A stretch of DNA of 64,000 nucleotides from Mycobacterium terramassiliense (GCF_900157385.1 NZ_LT717700.1:829818-893817); one strand, 5' to 3'; numbered from the stretch's first letter, positions 46,119-54,103 are shown. Notes: generated from the sequence alone by a model not told the origin. Program-made: numbers and translations.

Positions 46119-46928
46119 ATGGTGTACTTCAGCGCTGAGCACTTGGCCCTAGCCAACCAGGCCCTTCGCGAGACATTCGGGCAGTGCAGCATTGCCTGGC
46201 AGGCCATTCCGCATTGGGACACCGGCGACCCCGGTCAGATCAATGTCGCCAATGGCCTGATGGGTGCGTCGGCAGGCTTTCTATCCCTCGCACCGCCTCC
46301 GTCTCCGCCTCCGCCGCCCACGGCCCTGCTGACCGTCGCGGAGGCGATTGCGCCGACCCCCGATGCGTTGCTAACCGGAGTGATGGCAGCGACCGAGACC
46401 CTGGCCAACAACTTTGACACCGATGTCCTCAATGCCTGCTATAAGGCCCCGACAGCCCCAAATCTCGTCCCCATCCCGGCCAGCGCCGGTACTAACCCCC
46501 AAGACCTGCAAAAGGCGCTGATCAACTCCCGGGTGCTCGTCGAAAACACCGGGTACCGGGCGCCGTCCTGTCTGATCACCAACACAGTGGGGCTCTTGTA
46601 CCTCAACCAGTTAGCCAACGGCTATTACAACATCCTTCAGCAGACGCTCGCTGCGGCAAACATCAACTCGCTCTACCGATTCGATATCGACGGCGGTAGC
46701 ACGCAGAAGAAGGCCCGGATGGTCCTCATCGGCCGTCGCCGGCGGATCGCTCAAGGCGCGGCGCCGGAGGCATCACCCGGTGAGGAGCCGGTAGACCTAG
46801 CATGCAGTGTCCTCCCCAGCCTGGAGGTCGACGGAGAAACCAGCTCGGGCGGGATCCAGCTCTCCCCCCGGATCCGTTACGCGACAAGGATCACCGATGC
46901 TACAGGCCTCGTCGCCCTCAAAGAGTGA
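46119..46928 (+). CDS. HK97-fold, encapsulin-like shell protein
   Basis: This 269-residue protein aligns by eye with the encapsulin/Linocin-type HK97 fold. The spine-helix region (TGVMAATETLANNFDTDVLN, 86-105) precedes the P-domain block NPQDLQKALIN...GYRAPSCLITN (126-155) and a helix containing LNQLANGYYNILQQTL. A C-terminal strand series includes KARMVLIGRRRRIAQG and ends RYATRITDATGLVALKE. In Thermotoga encapsulin the equivalents are TPKDLLEAIV, YTLVINTDRW and a C-terminal FQVVNPEALILLKF. A Pro-rich stretch (59-67, PPPSPPPPP) stands where the E-loop would be, which would alter how subunits join. No cNMP-binding insertion (family 2 type) is present. It is first in an eight-gene coupled operon whose other members are isoprenoid enzymes. 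No phage protease, portal or terminase is nearby. Confidence 0.78.
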   Translation: MVYFSAEHLALANQALRETFGQCSIAWQAIPHWDTGDPGQINVANGLMGASAGFLSLAPPPSPPPPPTALLTVAEAIAPTPDALLTGVMAATETLANNFDTDVLNACYKAPTAPNLVPIPASAGTNPQDLQKALINSRVLVENTGYRAPSCLITNTVGLLYLNQLANGYYNILQQTLAAANINSLYRFDIDGGSTQKKARMVLIGRRRRIAQGAAPEASPGEEPVDLACSVLPSLEVDGETSSGGIQLSPRIRYATRITDATGLVALKE

Positions 46929-48102
46929 GTCGCGCGACGGCGGTACGAACCCGATAGCCTGTAACCCGCTCGACGACTACCTCGCCCTGTGCAAAGACGC
47001 CTGCGACGGCGAGATAGACCGGCTGTACGGCGCGGATGCGCGCGGGTCCAACGGCCTCTACGACCTGATCCTCGACTACCCGATGCGCGGCGGGAAGGCG
47101 CTTCGGCCGGCGCTGAGCATCGCCACCTGCCTCGGTCTCGGCGGCCATCTTGAGGCGATACTGCCGACTGCCGCGACACTCGAGCTCTACCACAACGCGT
47201 TCCTCATCCACGACGACATCGAAGACGAATCCTGGTGGCGGCGCGGCAAACCCACGCTGCACATCGACCACGGCGTACCGATCGCCGTCAACGTCGGCGA
47301 CGCCATGCTGTCGCTCTCGCTACAGCCGCTGCTGGACAACGTCGAGCGCGTCGGGCTCGGGCCCGCCCTGCGGATCCTGCGCGCCGTCGCCAAGATGACC
47401 CGCCTGACCGTCGACGGCCAGGCGCTGGAGCTCGAGTGGGTCCGGTCCAACACCTGGTGGCTCGGTGATGCCGACTACCTCAAGATGGTGGAACTCAAGA
47501 CCAGCTGGTACTCGTTCATCACACCCCTGCAGGCCGGCGCGATCGCGGCCGGCGCCGGACCCGAACGGTTGGCGCCATTGGAGGCGCTCGGCCGGCACCT
47601 GGGAGCGGCCTTCCAGATCACCGACGACCTGCTGAACTTGCGGGCAGACCCCGAGGAGTACGGCAAGGAGATCGGTGGCGACCTCTGGGAGGGCAAGCGA
47701 ACCCTGATGCTGTTGCACACCTTGCGGAGTGCCGATCCGACGGACCGCGATCGCGCCGTGCAGCTTCTCGCCAAGCGCCGCCCGAGCACGGACGGCGAGT
47801 TAGGGCTGACCCAGCTGCTGGACCGGCTTACCGCCCACGGTCAGTTGTCCCAACCCGGTAGGGCCGAGATCGAGGCTCGGCTAAAGGGACACCACCCCTC
47901 GGAATCCAAGACGCTCAACGACATTCGATGGCTCTACGAATTGATGCACCGTGTCGGCTCGCTGAAGCACGCGCGGGAGATCGCAGCGCAGCAGGCCCGC
48001 GAGGCGGCCATCGTGCTTGCCGGGCTCGACTGGCTGCCGTGCAGCCGGCACCGCGACGCGCTGGCCGCCCTCGTGGACTATGTACACGGGCGGACCCGAT
48101 GA
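46897..48102 (+). CDS. Trans-polyprenyl diphosphate synthase (E-type)
   Basis: This 401-residue enzyme elongates allylic diphosphates with isopentenyl diphosphate. The first Asp-rich motif is DDIED (Asp106, Asp107, Asp110, in FLIHDDIEDESWWRRGKPTLH). The second is DDLLN (243-247), where the fifth residue is Asn instead of the usual Asp. The conserved basic block GGKALRPAL lies upstream. The first 24 residues (LQASSPSKSESRDGGTNPIAC) look disordered and could act as a targeting tail. The ATG with AAGGA upstream lies inside the 3' end of the shell gene, overlapping by 32 bases. The product chain length cannot be predicted securely. The genome has a separate grcC1 synthase near 63 kb, so this copy is likely dedicated to the cluster. 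Confidence 0.87.
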   Translation: MLQASSPSKSESRDGGTNPIACNPLDDYLALCKDACDGEIDRLYGADARGSNGLYDLILDYPMRGGKALRPALSIATCLGLGGHLEAILPTAATLELYHNAFLIHDDIEDESWWRRGKPTLHIDHGVPIAVNVGDAMLSLSLQPLLDNVERVGLGPALRILRAVAKMTRLTVDGQALELEWVRSNTWWLGDADYLKMVELKTSWYSFITPLQAGAIAAGAGPERLAPLEALGRHLGAAFQITDDLLNLRADPEEYGKEIGGDLWEGKRTLMLLHTLRSADPTDRDRAVQLLAKRRPSTDGELGLTQLLDRLTAHGQLSQPGRAEIEARLKGHHPSESKTLNDIRWLYELMHRVGSLKHAREIAAQQAREAAIVLAGLDWLPCSRHRDALAALVDYVHGRTR

Positions 48103-48557
48103 ACCCCGAAAGCCTGCTCGGGATGCTGGCCGAGCTCGAGCGGATCCGCGAGCTCACTCTCGACCTCGTCGAACAACAGGCCCCGCGGTTGCAGCCGCCC
48201 CCGCCGGACGAGGCCGGCGAGATGGAGCGCACGGTGTTCGACCTGCTCCTTGGGGCGCGCCGTGCGGTCCTCGGCAATCCCGCGGCCGCCCGACGGCTGC
48301 ACGATTTACTCGTCGCCGAGGGCCGCCGCTACGCAGACACACCCCGCGGGGCGCGGCTGCGCGACGCGTTGGCGGCCTCGGAAGCGGTGGAGAACCTCCG
48401 CCGCGTCTGGGAGATGGTGAGCCTCAACGTTCTCGGCGGTCCGGCCGGGCCCGACGCCGTCCCCGATGCCTGGGCGGATCTAATGGCCGACGCCGTCATC
48501 GGTCGCGGCCTCGACGATTCCATTCTGGATCGCCTACGCCCCGAGGGGTTCGCATGA
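48099..48557 (+). CDS. Conserved-looking helical protein in the encapsulin-like operon, unknown
   Basis: This 152-residue protein begins at an ATGA overlap with the synthase stop. It appears almost wholly helical, for example LLGMLAELERIRELTLDLVEQQ and EMERTVFDLLLGARRAVL, with no cysteines or catalytic signature. Residues 30-40 form a Pro-rich hinge (RLQPPPPDEAG). It could be an enzyme partner or a small cargo. I do not recognise a family. Its tight coupling to the synthase and to the next gene makes a role in the same pathway or assembly very likely. Confidence 0.7.
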   Translation: MNPESLLGMLAELERIRELTLDLVEQQAPRLQPPPPDEAGEMERTVFDLLLGARRAVLGNPAAARRLHDLLVAEGRRYADTPRGARLRDALAASEAVENLRRVWEMVSLNVLGGPAGPDAVPDAWADLMADAVIGRGLDDSILDRLRPEGFA

Positions 48558-48829
48558 CGCTCACCGATCCTCGCGAAGCGCTCGCAGACCAGAGCGATTT
48601 CATCGGCTATCTGGTTGGCCTTACCGGCGTCGCCCGGGTCGTGCGCGGCCTGGCCGCAGACAGCGAGGACCGGGCTGCGCACCCCCGCGACGCAGACGAC
48701 TTCGTGCATCTCCTGCTCGGGTTTGCCAGCCTCGGTGCCGCGATCGAGCGATTCGCCGGTTCGACCGTTGCCCAGCAGAATTCGACTGCCGCGCCGCCCG
48801 CGGGCCCGACCACGCGGTGGCTCCGATGA
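48554..48829 (+). CDS. Small helical protein in the encapsulin-like operon, unknown
   Basis: This 91-residue protein starts within the stop of the previous gene (ATGA) and stops within the start of the next. The core (SDFIGYLVGLTGVARVVRGLA and ADDFVHLLLGFASLGAAIERF) consists of two amphipathic helices. The end is a polar Pro/Ala/Thr tail (STAAPPAGPTTRWLR). The amphipathic character suggests membrane or protein contact. It may be a cargo anchor or a subunit of an enzyme. No family is recognised. Confidence 0.68.
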   Translation: MTLTDPREALADQSDFIGYLVGLTGVARVVRGLAADSEDRAAHPRDADDFVHLLLGFASLGAAIERFAGSTVAQQNSTAAPPAGPTTRWLR

Positions 48830-49848
48830 GCGCGCTCCTCGCCCGCAGCGACTTCTTCCGCGCCCCGGTGCTGGCCACCGCCCGGCCCGCGGGTTTCAAG
48901 GAGTGGCAGCACTTCGTGGTGCAGGGGCTTGGCGTGCGGCTCTTGATCAACTTCAGCCTCAACAATGAAGTGCTTGCAGGGGACGAAGTCCGGCTTGCGC
49001 CACGCGTCATCGTGATCGCTCACGACGAGAACTGGACCGGTGCCATCGAGCGGTTCGACGGGCGCGCTCTGAACGTCTCGGCCGATCTGGGCGAACTGAC
49101 CATCGGCGGCAACCGGATGACCATCACGCCCGACGGCTATCGCGTAGCAATCGACCTGCCCGACAACGGCATTCGGGGCGAATTGCACTTCACCTCGGCA
49201 AGCCGGCCATTCGTGGTCCGCAACGAACCGGCGGGTGCAGGCCGCGTCAGTTGGCTGTTCGTACCGAGGCTGCGTGCCGACGGATGGCTACGCATCGGCG
49301 ACCGAGAGCACCGGGTGGATAACGACCTGGCCTATCACGACCACAACTGGGGCCGGTTCCGGTGGGGCGACGACTTTGGTTGGACGTGGGGCACCATTTT
49401 GCCGACCAGACCAGGGGACCCGTGGTCGATGGTATCCGTGCACATTACCGACCGGAGGCGACTGCGCTCTCTGTCCCGATCGCTCTACGTGTGGCACCAC
49501 GATGAGCCCGCCGCGATATTCCGGCATGCGGCAGTGCAGGCGCGCACGCACGGCCTGCTCGACCGCGCGGCCGACTGCACCTTGCCGCCCCCGATGCGGC
49601 TGCTGCTGGGCGGCGAGGTACCGGGGGTGCCCGAGCGGATCGAGATCACCGCGACGCGAGCGGGCGACAAGGTGCACGCCGAGTTCCGCTCGCGTTCTTA
49701 TGCCCGTCTGGCCCAACCGAGCGAGGTACGCCTCGACCGATCGACCGTGCTCTGTGAAGCCGACGGTGCCGTCCGGGCGAGCGGCACGGTGAATGGCGAG
49801 GACTTCGACTTCGTCGGCACCGGTGTATTCGAGTTCCTTCATGGCTGA
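48826..49848 (+). CDS. AttH/CrtC-like lipocalin-fold protein (isoprenoid hydratase-type)
   Basis: This 340-residue protein is related to the AttH/CrtC superfamily (PF07143-type, double lipocalin-like), which includes carotenoid 1,2-hydratases and hydroxyneurosporene synthase. The hallmark is YHDHNWGRFRW (about 170-180), preceded by an N-terminal domain with FVVQGLGVRLLINFSLNNE. The C-terminal domain ends with DFVGTGVFEFLHG. CrtC adds water across an isoprenoid double bond, so hydration or cyclisation of a polyprenyl chain is a plausible role. The ATG overlaps the preceding stop; a GTG three codons earlier is possible. The eight-base overlap with the following gene supports coupled translation. 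Confidence 0.75.
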   Translation: MSALLARSDFFRAPVLATARPAGFKEWQHFVVQGLGVRLLINFSLNNEVLAGDEVRLAPRVIVIAHDENWTGAIERFDGRALNVSADLGELTIGGNRMTITPDGYRVAIDLPDNGIRGELHFTSASRPFVVRNEPAGAGRVSWLFVPRLRADGWLRIGDREHRVDNDLAYHDHNWGRFRWGDDFGWTWGTILPTRPGDPWSMVSVHITDRRRLRSLSRSLYVWHHDEPAAIFRHAAVQARTHGLLDRAADCTLPPPMRLLLGGEVPGVPERIEITATRAGDKVHAEFRSRSYARLAQPSEVRLDRSTVLCEADGAVRASGTVNGEDFDFVGTGVFEFLHG

Positions 49849-50242
49849 ACGGGTTTCGTCGCTATTGCGGCGTTCGGTCGAGCACCTGGAGGACGAGGTG
49901 CCCGAAAGTTACCGATTACTGGTCGCCGAGATCGGGCCGATGGTGGCCCAACTCGACGTCGACGGCGAGGTGTTTTCGCTGCGCGGCGGTGAGCGACTCC
50001 AGGTGTCCGACGGTGCGGCGCAGACCCCCTCCGTCCGGATCGTCACCTCGCGAACCGGCATTCTCGATCTCCTCGATGCCAGGGTGGGGCTTGACGAGGC
50101 CGTGGAGGCGGGCACGGTTTCGGTTCAAGGGTCCCTCGATGACGTCCAGCGTGCGCATGACTCGCTGATGGCGTACGTGCACGCCACAGTCCGGGCGTCC
50201 ACGCAGCCCGGGCTGCTGTCCGCACTGCGGGAGGGCGCATGA
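49841..50242 (+). CDS. SCP2-like sterol/lipid carrier protein
   Basis: This 133-residue protein has the SCP2-like pattern, with DVDGEVFSLRGGERLQV followed by PSVRIVTSRTGILDLLDARVGLDEAVEAGTVSVQGSLDDV. This is the hydrophobic-cavity fold that binds sterols, fatty acyl or isoprenoid chains. A short N-terminal helix precedes it. In this cluster it would carry the polyprenyl product between enzymes. It begins eight bases inside the end of the AttH/CrtC-like gene and overlaps the next gene by four. Confidence 0.72.
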   Translation: MAERVSSLLRRSVEHLEDEVPESYRLLVAEIGPMVAQLDVDGEVFSLRGGERLQVSDGAAQTPSVRIVTSRTGILDLLDARVGLDEAVEAGTVSVQGSLDDVQRAHDSLMAYVHATVRASTQPGLLSALREGA

Positions 50243-52479
50243 GCGAGCAGATCTGCGCGCCGGCATCCTGCGCACGACGTCCCACCGTGGCCGTCCTCGG
50301 GGCGGGCATCGCGGGCCTCACCGCCGCGCAGGAACTGGTGGAACGCGGTTTCGCGGTCACGGTGTACGAGGCGCGGCAGGACGAGCGCAACGGCTTGGGA
50401 CCCGAGCCGGCCGGCACCTACCCGCCGGTGAAGCTCGGCGGCCTCGCCGCGTCTCAGTATTCGACGGTGGGCGCGGAGGGCGGAAGCCAAGCAGAGCTGC
50501 GCCCCTTCCCCGGCCGTCGCGGCCGGCCACTCGCCCCCGGACGAGCGGTTGCGGGCGAACATGGCTTCCGCTTCTTTCCGGCGTACTACTTACATACCTG
50601 GGACATGTTCCAGCGCATCCCGGTCTACCAACACAACGGGAAGGCCGGCTGGACACCAACTTCTCGCACCGTTTACGACAACGTCCGGCGGGTGATCACC
50701 CAGGGCATGACGGTTGCCGGCAAGCCCTCACTCGTCTTTCCCCGCGAACTCCCCCGCAGTCCTGCCGAGTTTCTCGGCATCCTCAGTCAGATAGCCGGAT
50801 TGGGCTTCACCGCCGGGGATCTCGCAACCTTCCAAAGCCGGGTGCTCCGCTACCTCGTGACCAGCCCCTTGCGACGCGCTAGGGAATTGGAGAACCTGTC
50901 CGCCTACGACTTCTTCGTCGGGTACGACAGCGCGACCGGGAGCAGGCAATTCTCCTATTCGCCGGATTTCGACGCGCTCCTGCGCAAGATGCCGCGGGTC
51001 CTGGCCGCTTTCGACTCGCGTTGGGGGGACGCACGGACCAACATCACCACTTATCTTCAGCTGTACCTCAACATGGACCGCCACGACGACAAGGCCGACG
51101 GCGTGCTCAACGGTCCCACCACCGAGGCGTGGTTCGACAACTGGTACCACCACCTCGTCGCGCTTGGTGTACATTTCGTGCGCGGTGCGGCGAGTCGCCT
51201 CGATCCTTTGCCCTTCGACCCGAGCCAGCCGCCCCATCTCCGACCCCGGGTGCAGATCACGTTCGCCGACAGTACGCGCGTGACTCCGGATTACACCGTC
51301 GTCGCCGTCGACGCCCCCGCAGCCGAATACATCACCTCCCCGCTGCGCGCGGCGGGCACCGGCGGCACCGTGGGCAGGCTCGACGGATTCACTACGCTTG
51401 CTCCCCCACCTGACGGTCCGCTGCAACCCATCTCGACCCGTAGCCAGCAGCGACGGAATCCCTACGACATGGATGAGCTCGGACGGGTGCCCTGGGATCG
51501 GTTCCAAACGCTGTGCGGCATCCAGTACTACTTCGACACGGAATTCCAGCTCCTCCGAGGACACATGCTCTACGCCGGCACCGACTGGGCGCTGTCTTCG
51601 ATCAATCAGCATGGATTCTGGGAGAAGCAACCGATTCTGGACCGCGACGGGCACGTCGCGGTGCTCTCCGTCGACGTCGGGGATTTCAATAATCCCTCCC
51701 GGCACCTGGGCAAGGCCGCCCGCGACTGCAGTCCTGATGAAATCGCCGCGGAAGTGTGGCGGCAGATCGTCGCCGCCCTCACGGGCAACGACGAATCCCT
51801 TGCGGCGGAAACCATGCCGTGGCCCGCGTGGTACGCGCTCGATCGCGGCCTCAAGATGGCCGCCGGACCCGGCCAGGGCCAGGGCCGCATGGTGCAAAAC
51901 GAAACGCCCTACCTCGTTCCCGTCGTCGGGGACTGGACCAACAGGCCCAGCAGCGACCCGTGGAACCCGCACGGGACGTCCTGGAGTAGCGCACCACCCG
52001 AGGATTGGTGGCTCGAAGACCTCGAGCTGCGGAACGTCTGGCAAGCCCGCCACGGCGGCTACCAGGTGCATAACAATTCCGTGGTCTTCGCCGGCACCTG
52101 GAATAAGACGTTCACCCGGATGACGTCGATGGAGGCCGCGTGCGAGTCGGCCCGGCACGCCGTCAACGCCATCCTCGACCATTACATCTGGGTGGCATCA
52201 GGCGGCCTCGACCGCCGGCAGAAGACCACGCTGGACTGGGAGTTTCCTTTCGGCTTCCTCGACCAGGGGCTGTCGAGCCCGATTCGTATGCCGACGCCGG
52301 CCGGTGACTACTGCTACGTGTTCGACATCGAAAACCGCGAGCCGGCCGACACCCGTTTACTGCGTATGTTGGACTCGAAATTTTGTGAGCAGTCGCTGCC
52401 CCATCCCCTGGACGCCCCGGCCGCGCTTGCACTCGGCGCCCTCAACTCACTTGTCCCCCCACCCGCTGGAGGTAGGTAA
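50239..52479 (+). CDS. Large FAD-dependent amine-oxidase/phytoene-desaturase-like oxidoreductase
   Basis: This 746-residue flavoprotein has the Rossmann motif VAVLGAGIAGLTAAQEL (G21-A-G-I-A-G26). An inserted loop of about 45 residues precedes AGEHGFRFFPAYYLHTWD, a block typical of hydroxysqualene dehydroxylase (HpnE) and carotenoid desaturase-like enzymes. The middle contains RELENLSAYDFFVGYD; VVFAGTWNKT (about 615) and MTSMEAACESARHAVNAIL are the C-terminal FAD-contacting segment. Family members desaturate, isomerise or dehydroxylate long isoprenoids. The length exceeds typical desaturases (about 500) by about 200 residues. It overlaps the genes on both sides by one to four bases. Confidence 0.8.
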   Translation: MSEQICAPASCARRPTVAVLGAGIAGLTAAQELVERGFAVTVYEARQDERNGLGPEPAGTYPPVKLGGLAASQYSTVGAEGGSQAELRPFPGRRGRPLAPGRAVAGEHGFRFFPAYYLHTWDMFQRIPVYQHNGKAGWTPTSRTVYDNVRRVITQGMTVAGKPSLVFPRELPRSPAEFLGILSQIAGLGFTAGDLATFQSRVLRYLVTSPLRRARELENLSAYDFFVGYDSATGSRQFSYSPDFDALLRKMPRVLAAFDSRWGDARTNITTYLQLYLNMDRHDDKADGVLNGPTTEAWFDNWYHHLVALGVHFVRGAASRLDPLPFDPSQPPHLRPRVQITFADSTRVTPDYTVVAVDAPAAEYITSPLRAAGTGGTVGRLDGFTTLAPPPDGPLQPISTRSQQRRNPYDMDELGRVPWDRFQTLCGIQYYFDTEFQLLRGHMLYAGTDWALSSINQHGFWEKQPILDRDGHVAVLSVDVGDFNNPSRHLGKAARDCSPDEIAAEVWRQIVAALTGNDESLAAETMPWPAWYALDRGLKMAAGPGQGQGRMVQNETPYLVPVVGDWTNRPSSDPWNPHGTSWSSAPPEDWWLEDLELRNVWQARHGGYQVHNNSVVFAGTWNKTFTRMTSMEAACESARHAVNAILDHYIWVASGGLDRRQKTTLDWEFPFGFLDQGLSSPIRMPTPAGDYCYVFDIENREPADTRLLRMLDSKFCEQSLPHPLDAPAALALGALNSLVPPPAGGR

Positions 52480-53300
52480 TGTTCACGCCCGCAATGGATT
52501 ACAACCAGCAGTTGCTCGCCTATTTGCAGACGTTGCGACAGCTTCTGGACCAGTGGATGGCCGCGATGCCCCCGCCGCCGTTCATGGCGCCGGGAGGTCA
52601 GTTCATGCCGCCCACGCCGCCCGCGCCCCCGTCCACCGCGTCCGCGCCACCGACGCCGCCTGCGCCGGCCGGTTACGCCCAACAGCTGTTCGGCTATCTC
52701 CAGGCGTGGCGGCAGTACCTCGAGCAGATGGCGGGCACCGGGCCGCAGGCACCGCAGCCGTCGACCGGTGCGACGGACCACCGCCGCGGCAACGACGGTG
52801 GGACCGGTCCGCTCGGCAACGGCCCGGGGGGCGGCAACGGCCCGGGAAGCGGCAACGCCCCGCGGAGCGGTGCGAGCCGGGGATCCGACGCCACCCCGCC
52901 GCCACCACTGGTGCTGAACTTGCCGCCCAGCAACGCGGGCGGCACCCAGCTCACCGGCACAACGCCCGGCCAGACCATCCCATCGCTGGTCGACTTACCG
53001 CCGACCACCTATACCGTGAGCCAAATCTCAGGCCCGGGCTTCGACCGCGGGGGGACCTTCGGCCACACGCCAACCGAACCGGAGGTGCTGCATGCGCCGG
53101 GCAACTATTTCGGGACCGAAGCCGCCCTGCCCCCGCGTGCGCCGGCGCGACTACCCGCTCCGCAGCCCCCGTCCGGAGTCACCGCGGCGGGTACGGCATT
53201 TCAAAGCGCAATAGACCGCCTCGATACCACCGCCGTGCGGGAGGTCGCGCCCAAATCGCTTTTCTCCACTCCCGGCGCGGAGACGGCTCACGACCGTTGA
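52479..53300 (+). CDS. Pro/Gly-rich low-complexity protein with two helical repeats, possible cargo adaptor
   Basis: This 273-residue protein has two copies of a helical unit, at 8-26 (YNQQLLAYLQTLRQLLDQW) and 66-84 (YAQQLFGYLQAWRQYLEQM). They are 58 residues apart, joined by Pro/Ala-rich linker (31-64). The Y-x-QQL-x-x-YLQ-x-x-RQ-x-L-x-Q pattern is shared. A Gly/Asn/Ser-rich tract (about 100-135) and a Pro-rich second half follow, with little other order. This architecture recalls the disordered cargo-loading segments of encapsulin systems, which carry repeated motifs in Pro/Gly-rich linkers, and suggests a scaffold or adaptor. It is the last gene of the operon, starting with a one-base overlap and a GGAGG ribosome binding site. 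Confidence 0.7.
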   Translation: MFTPAMDYNQQLLAYLQTLRQLLDQWMAAMPPPPFMAPGGQFMPPTPPAPPSTASAPPTPPAPAGYAQQLFGYLQAWRQYLEQMAGTGPQAPQPSTGATDHRRGNDGGTGPLGNGPGGGNGPGSGNAPRSGASRGSDATPPPPLVLNLPPSNAGGTQLTGTTPGQTIPSLVDLPPTTYTVSQISGPGFDRGGTFGHTPTEPEVLHAPGNYFGTEAALPPRAPARLPAPQPPSGVTAAGTAFQSAIDRLDTTAVREVAPKSLFSTPGAETAHDR

Positions 53301-53325
53301 GGGAAGTCGGTAAAACGCCGCCCGC

Positions 53326-53673
53326 TCAGCAGTGAGTGCCCCAGCACTGGAAGGTGGGGCAATAGGACGAATGCGCCAAGCTCACCATGGAGTGGACGTC
53401 TCCGAACGTAACGTTTCTCGGGTCCAAGGTGGCGTGGATGTTCTGGGCGATCTGGTCATACGTCCAACCCGACATGATGTCGTCGCAGATGAGGCGCCCC
53501 GTGGCGGTCAGGGCCTCGTCGTGATCCGGCGGCCAGGTGAAGCCGGCGGCGTGCAGTTGGGCAAGGAATACGTCATCGGCGGGATCGGCCGTCGCAATCG
53601 CGGCGCTCGAAACCAAGGCGGCGCCGGCCATGACGGGAATGGTGAGCATGGCCAGCCAACGAGGTGAGGGCAT
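53326..53673 (-). CDS. DUF732-family small secreted protein
   Basis: This 115-residue exported protein has a signal peptide (WLAMLTIPVMAGAALVSSAAIATA). A mature part starting DPADDVFLAQLHAAGFTW follows, the DUF732 pattern seen in many mycobacterial secreted proteins. Three cysteines (in LICDD, YCPT and CWGTHC) may form disulfides. The gene ends 25 bases past the operon's last stop, so it faces the operon tail-to-tail and marks the operon's end. The role is unknown. Confidence 0.85.
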   Translation of the reverse strand: MPSPRWLAMLTIPVMAGAALVSSAAIATADPADDVFLAQLHAAGFTWPPDHDEALTATGRLICDDIMSGWTYDQIAQNIHATLDPRNVTFGDVHSMVSLAHSSYCPTFQCWGTHC

Positions 53674-53806
53674 TCTGATGCGCTTCCTTTCTTCTTGGCG
53701 TTGATGACGCCGTCGGTCCGAACCGGGCCTAAGAAGAATAGAGAATGCCAGGGAAAAAGCAGCTTATGGAAAGCTGAACAGTCGGAATTTCGGAATCGTC
53801 GGACCG

Positions 53807-54103
53807 TTATGCGGCGCGCGGGCCACGCCACGTCGGGCCCGCCGAAGTCGTTTTCAGGTCGCGTTGGGCGATCGACTCCGGCCGAAGACGGGCGACCGGG
53901 GCCAGCGCCGCGTCGTGTCGCCCCAACCGGCGCTCAACCCGGTGGTAGATCCACGAGGTCGCGGCCAGGATTGCGAAGACGACGGCCAAGACCGCCAAGG
54001 CCTCCCCGAAGGCGATCACCATGATGATGCCGGCGAAGATCCAGAACGCGACGGCCTCCGCGTCGTGGATGTCGCGGTGTGCGCCGAGGGTGATGTGCCG
54101 CAT
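53807..54103 (-). CDS. Small membrane protein, unknown function
   Basis: This 98-residue protein has two predicted membrane segments in residues about 17-52 (EAVAFWIFAGIIMVIAFGEA and LAVLAVVFAILAATSWIYHRV) and a basic C-terminal tail. It starts MRHITLGAHRDIHDAEA, with GGGAGGCAG upstream as ribosome binding site. It resembles short mycobacterial membrane proteins of unknown function. It lies between the secreted DUF732 gene and tRNA-Tyr on the same strand. Confidence 0.62.
   Translation of the reverse strand: MRHITLGAHRDIHDAEAVAFWIFAGIIMVIAFGEALAVLAVVFAILAATSWIYHRVERRLGRHDAALAPVARLRPESIAQRDLKTTSAGPTWRGPRAA

Noticed and set aside
46119..46928. Prophage capsid remnant
   Set aside because: The fold is HK97-like but there is no portal, protease, terminase, tail or integrase nearby, and the gene is coupled to isoprenoid enzymes.
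46119..46928. Family 2 encapsulin with cNMP-binding domain
   Set aside because: The 269 residues contain no inserted cyclic-nucleotide-binding domain, and no desulfurase or classic terpene cyclase cargo is adjacent.
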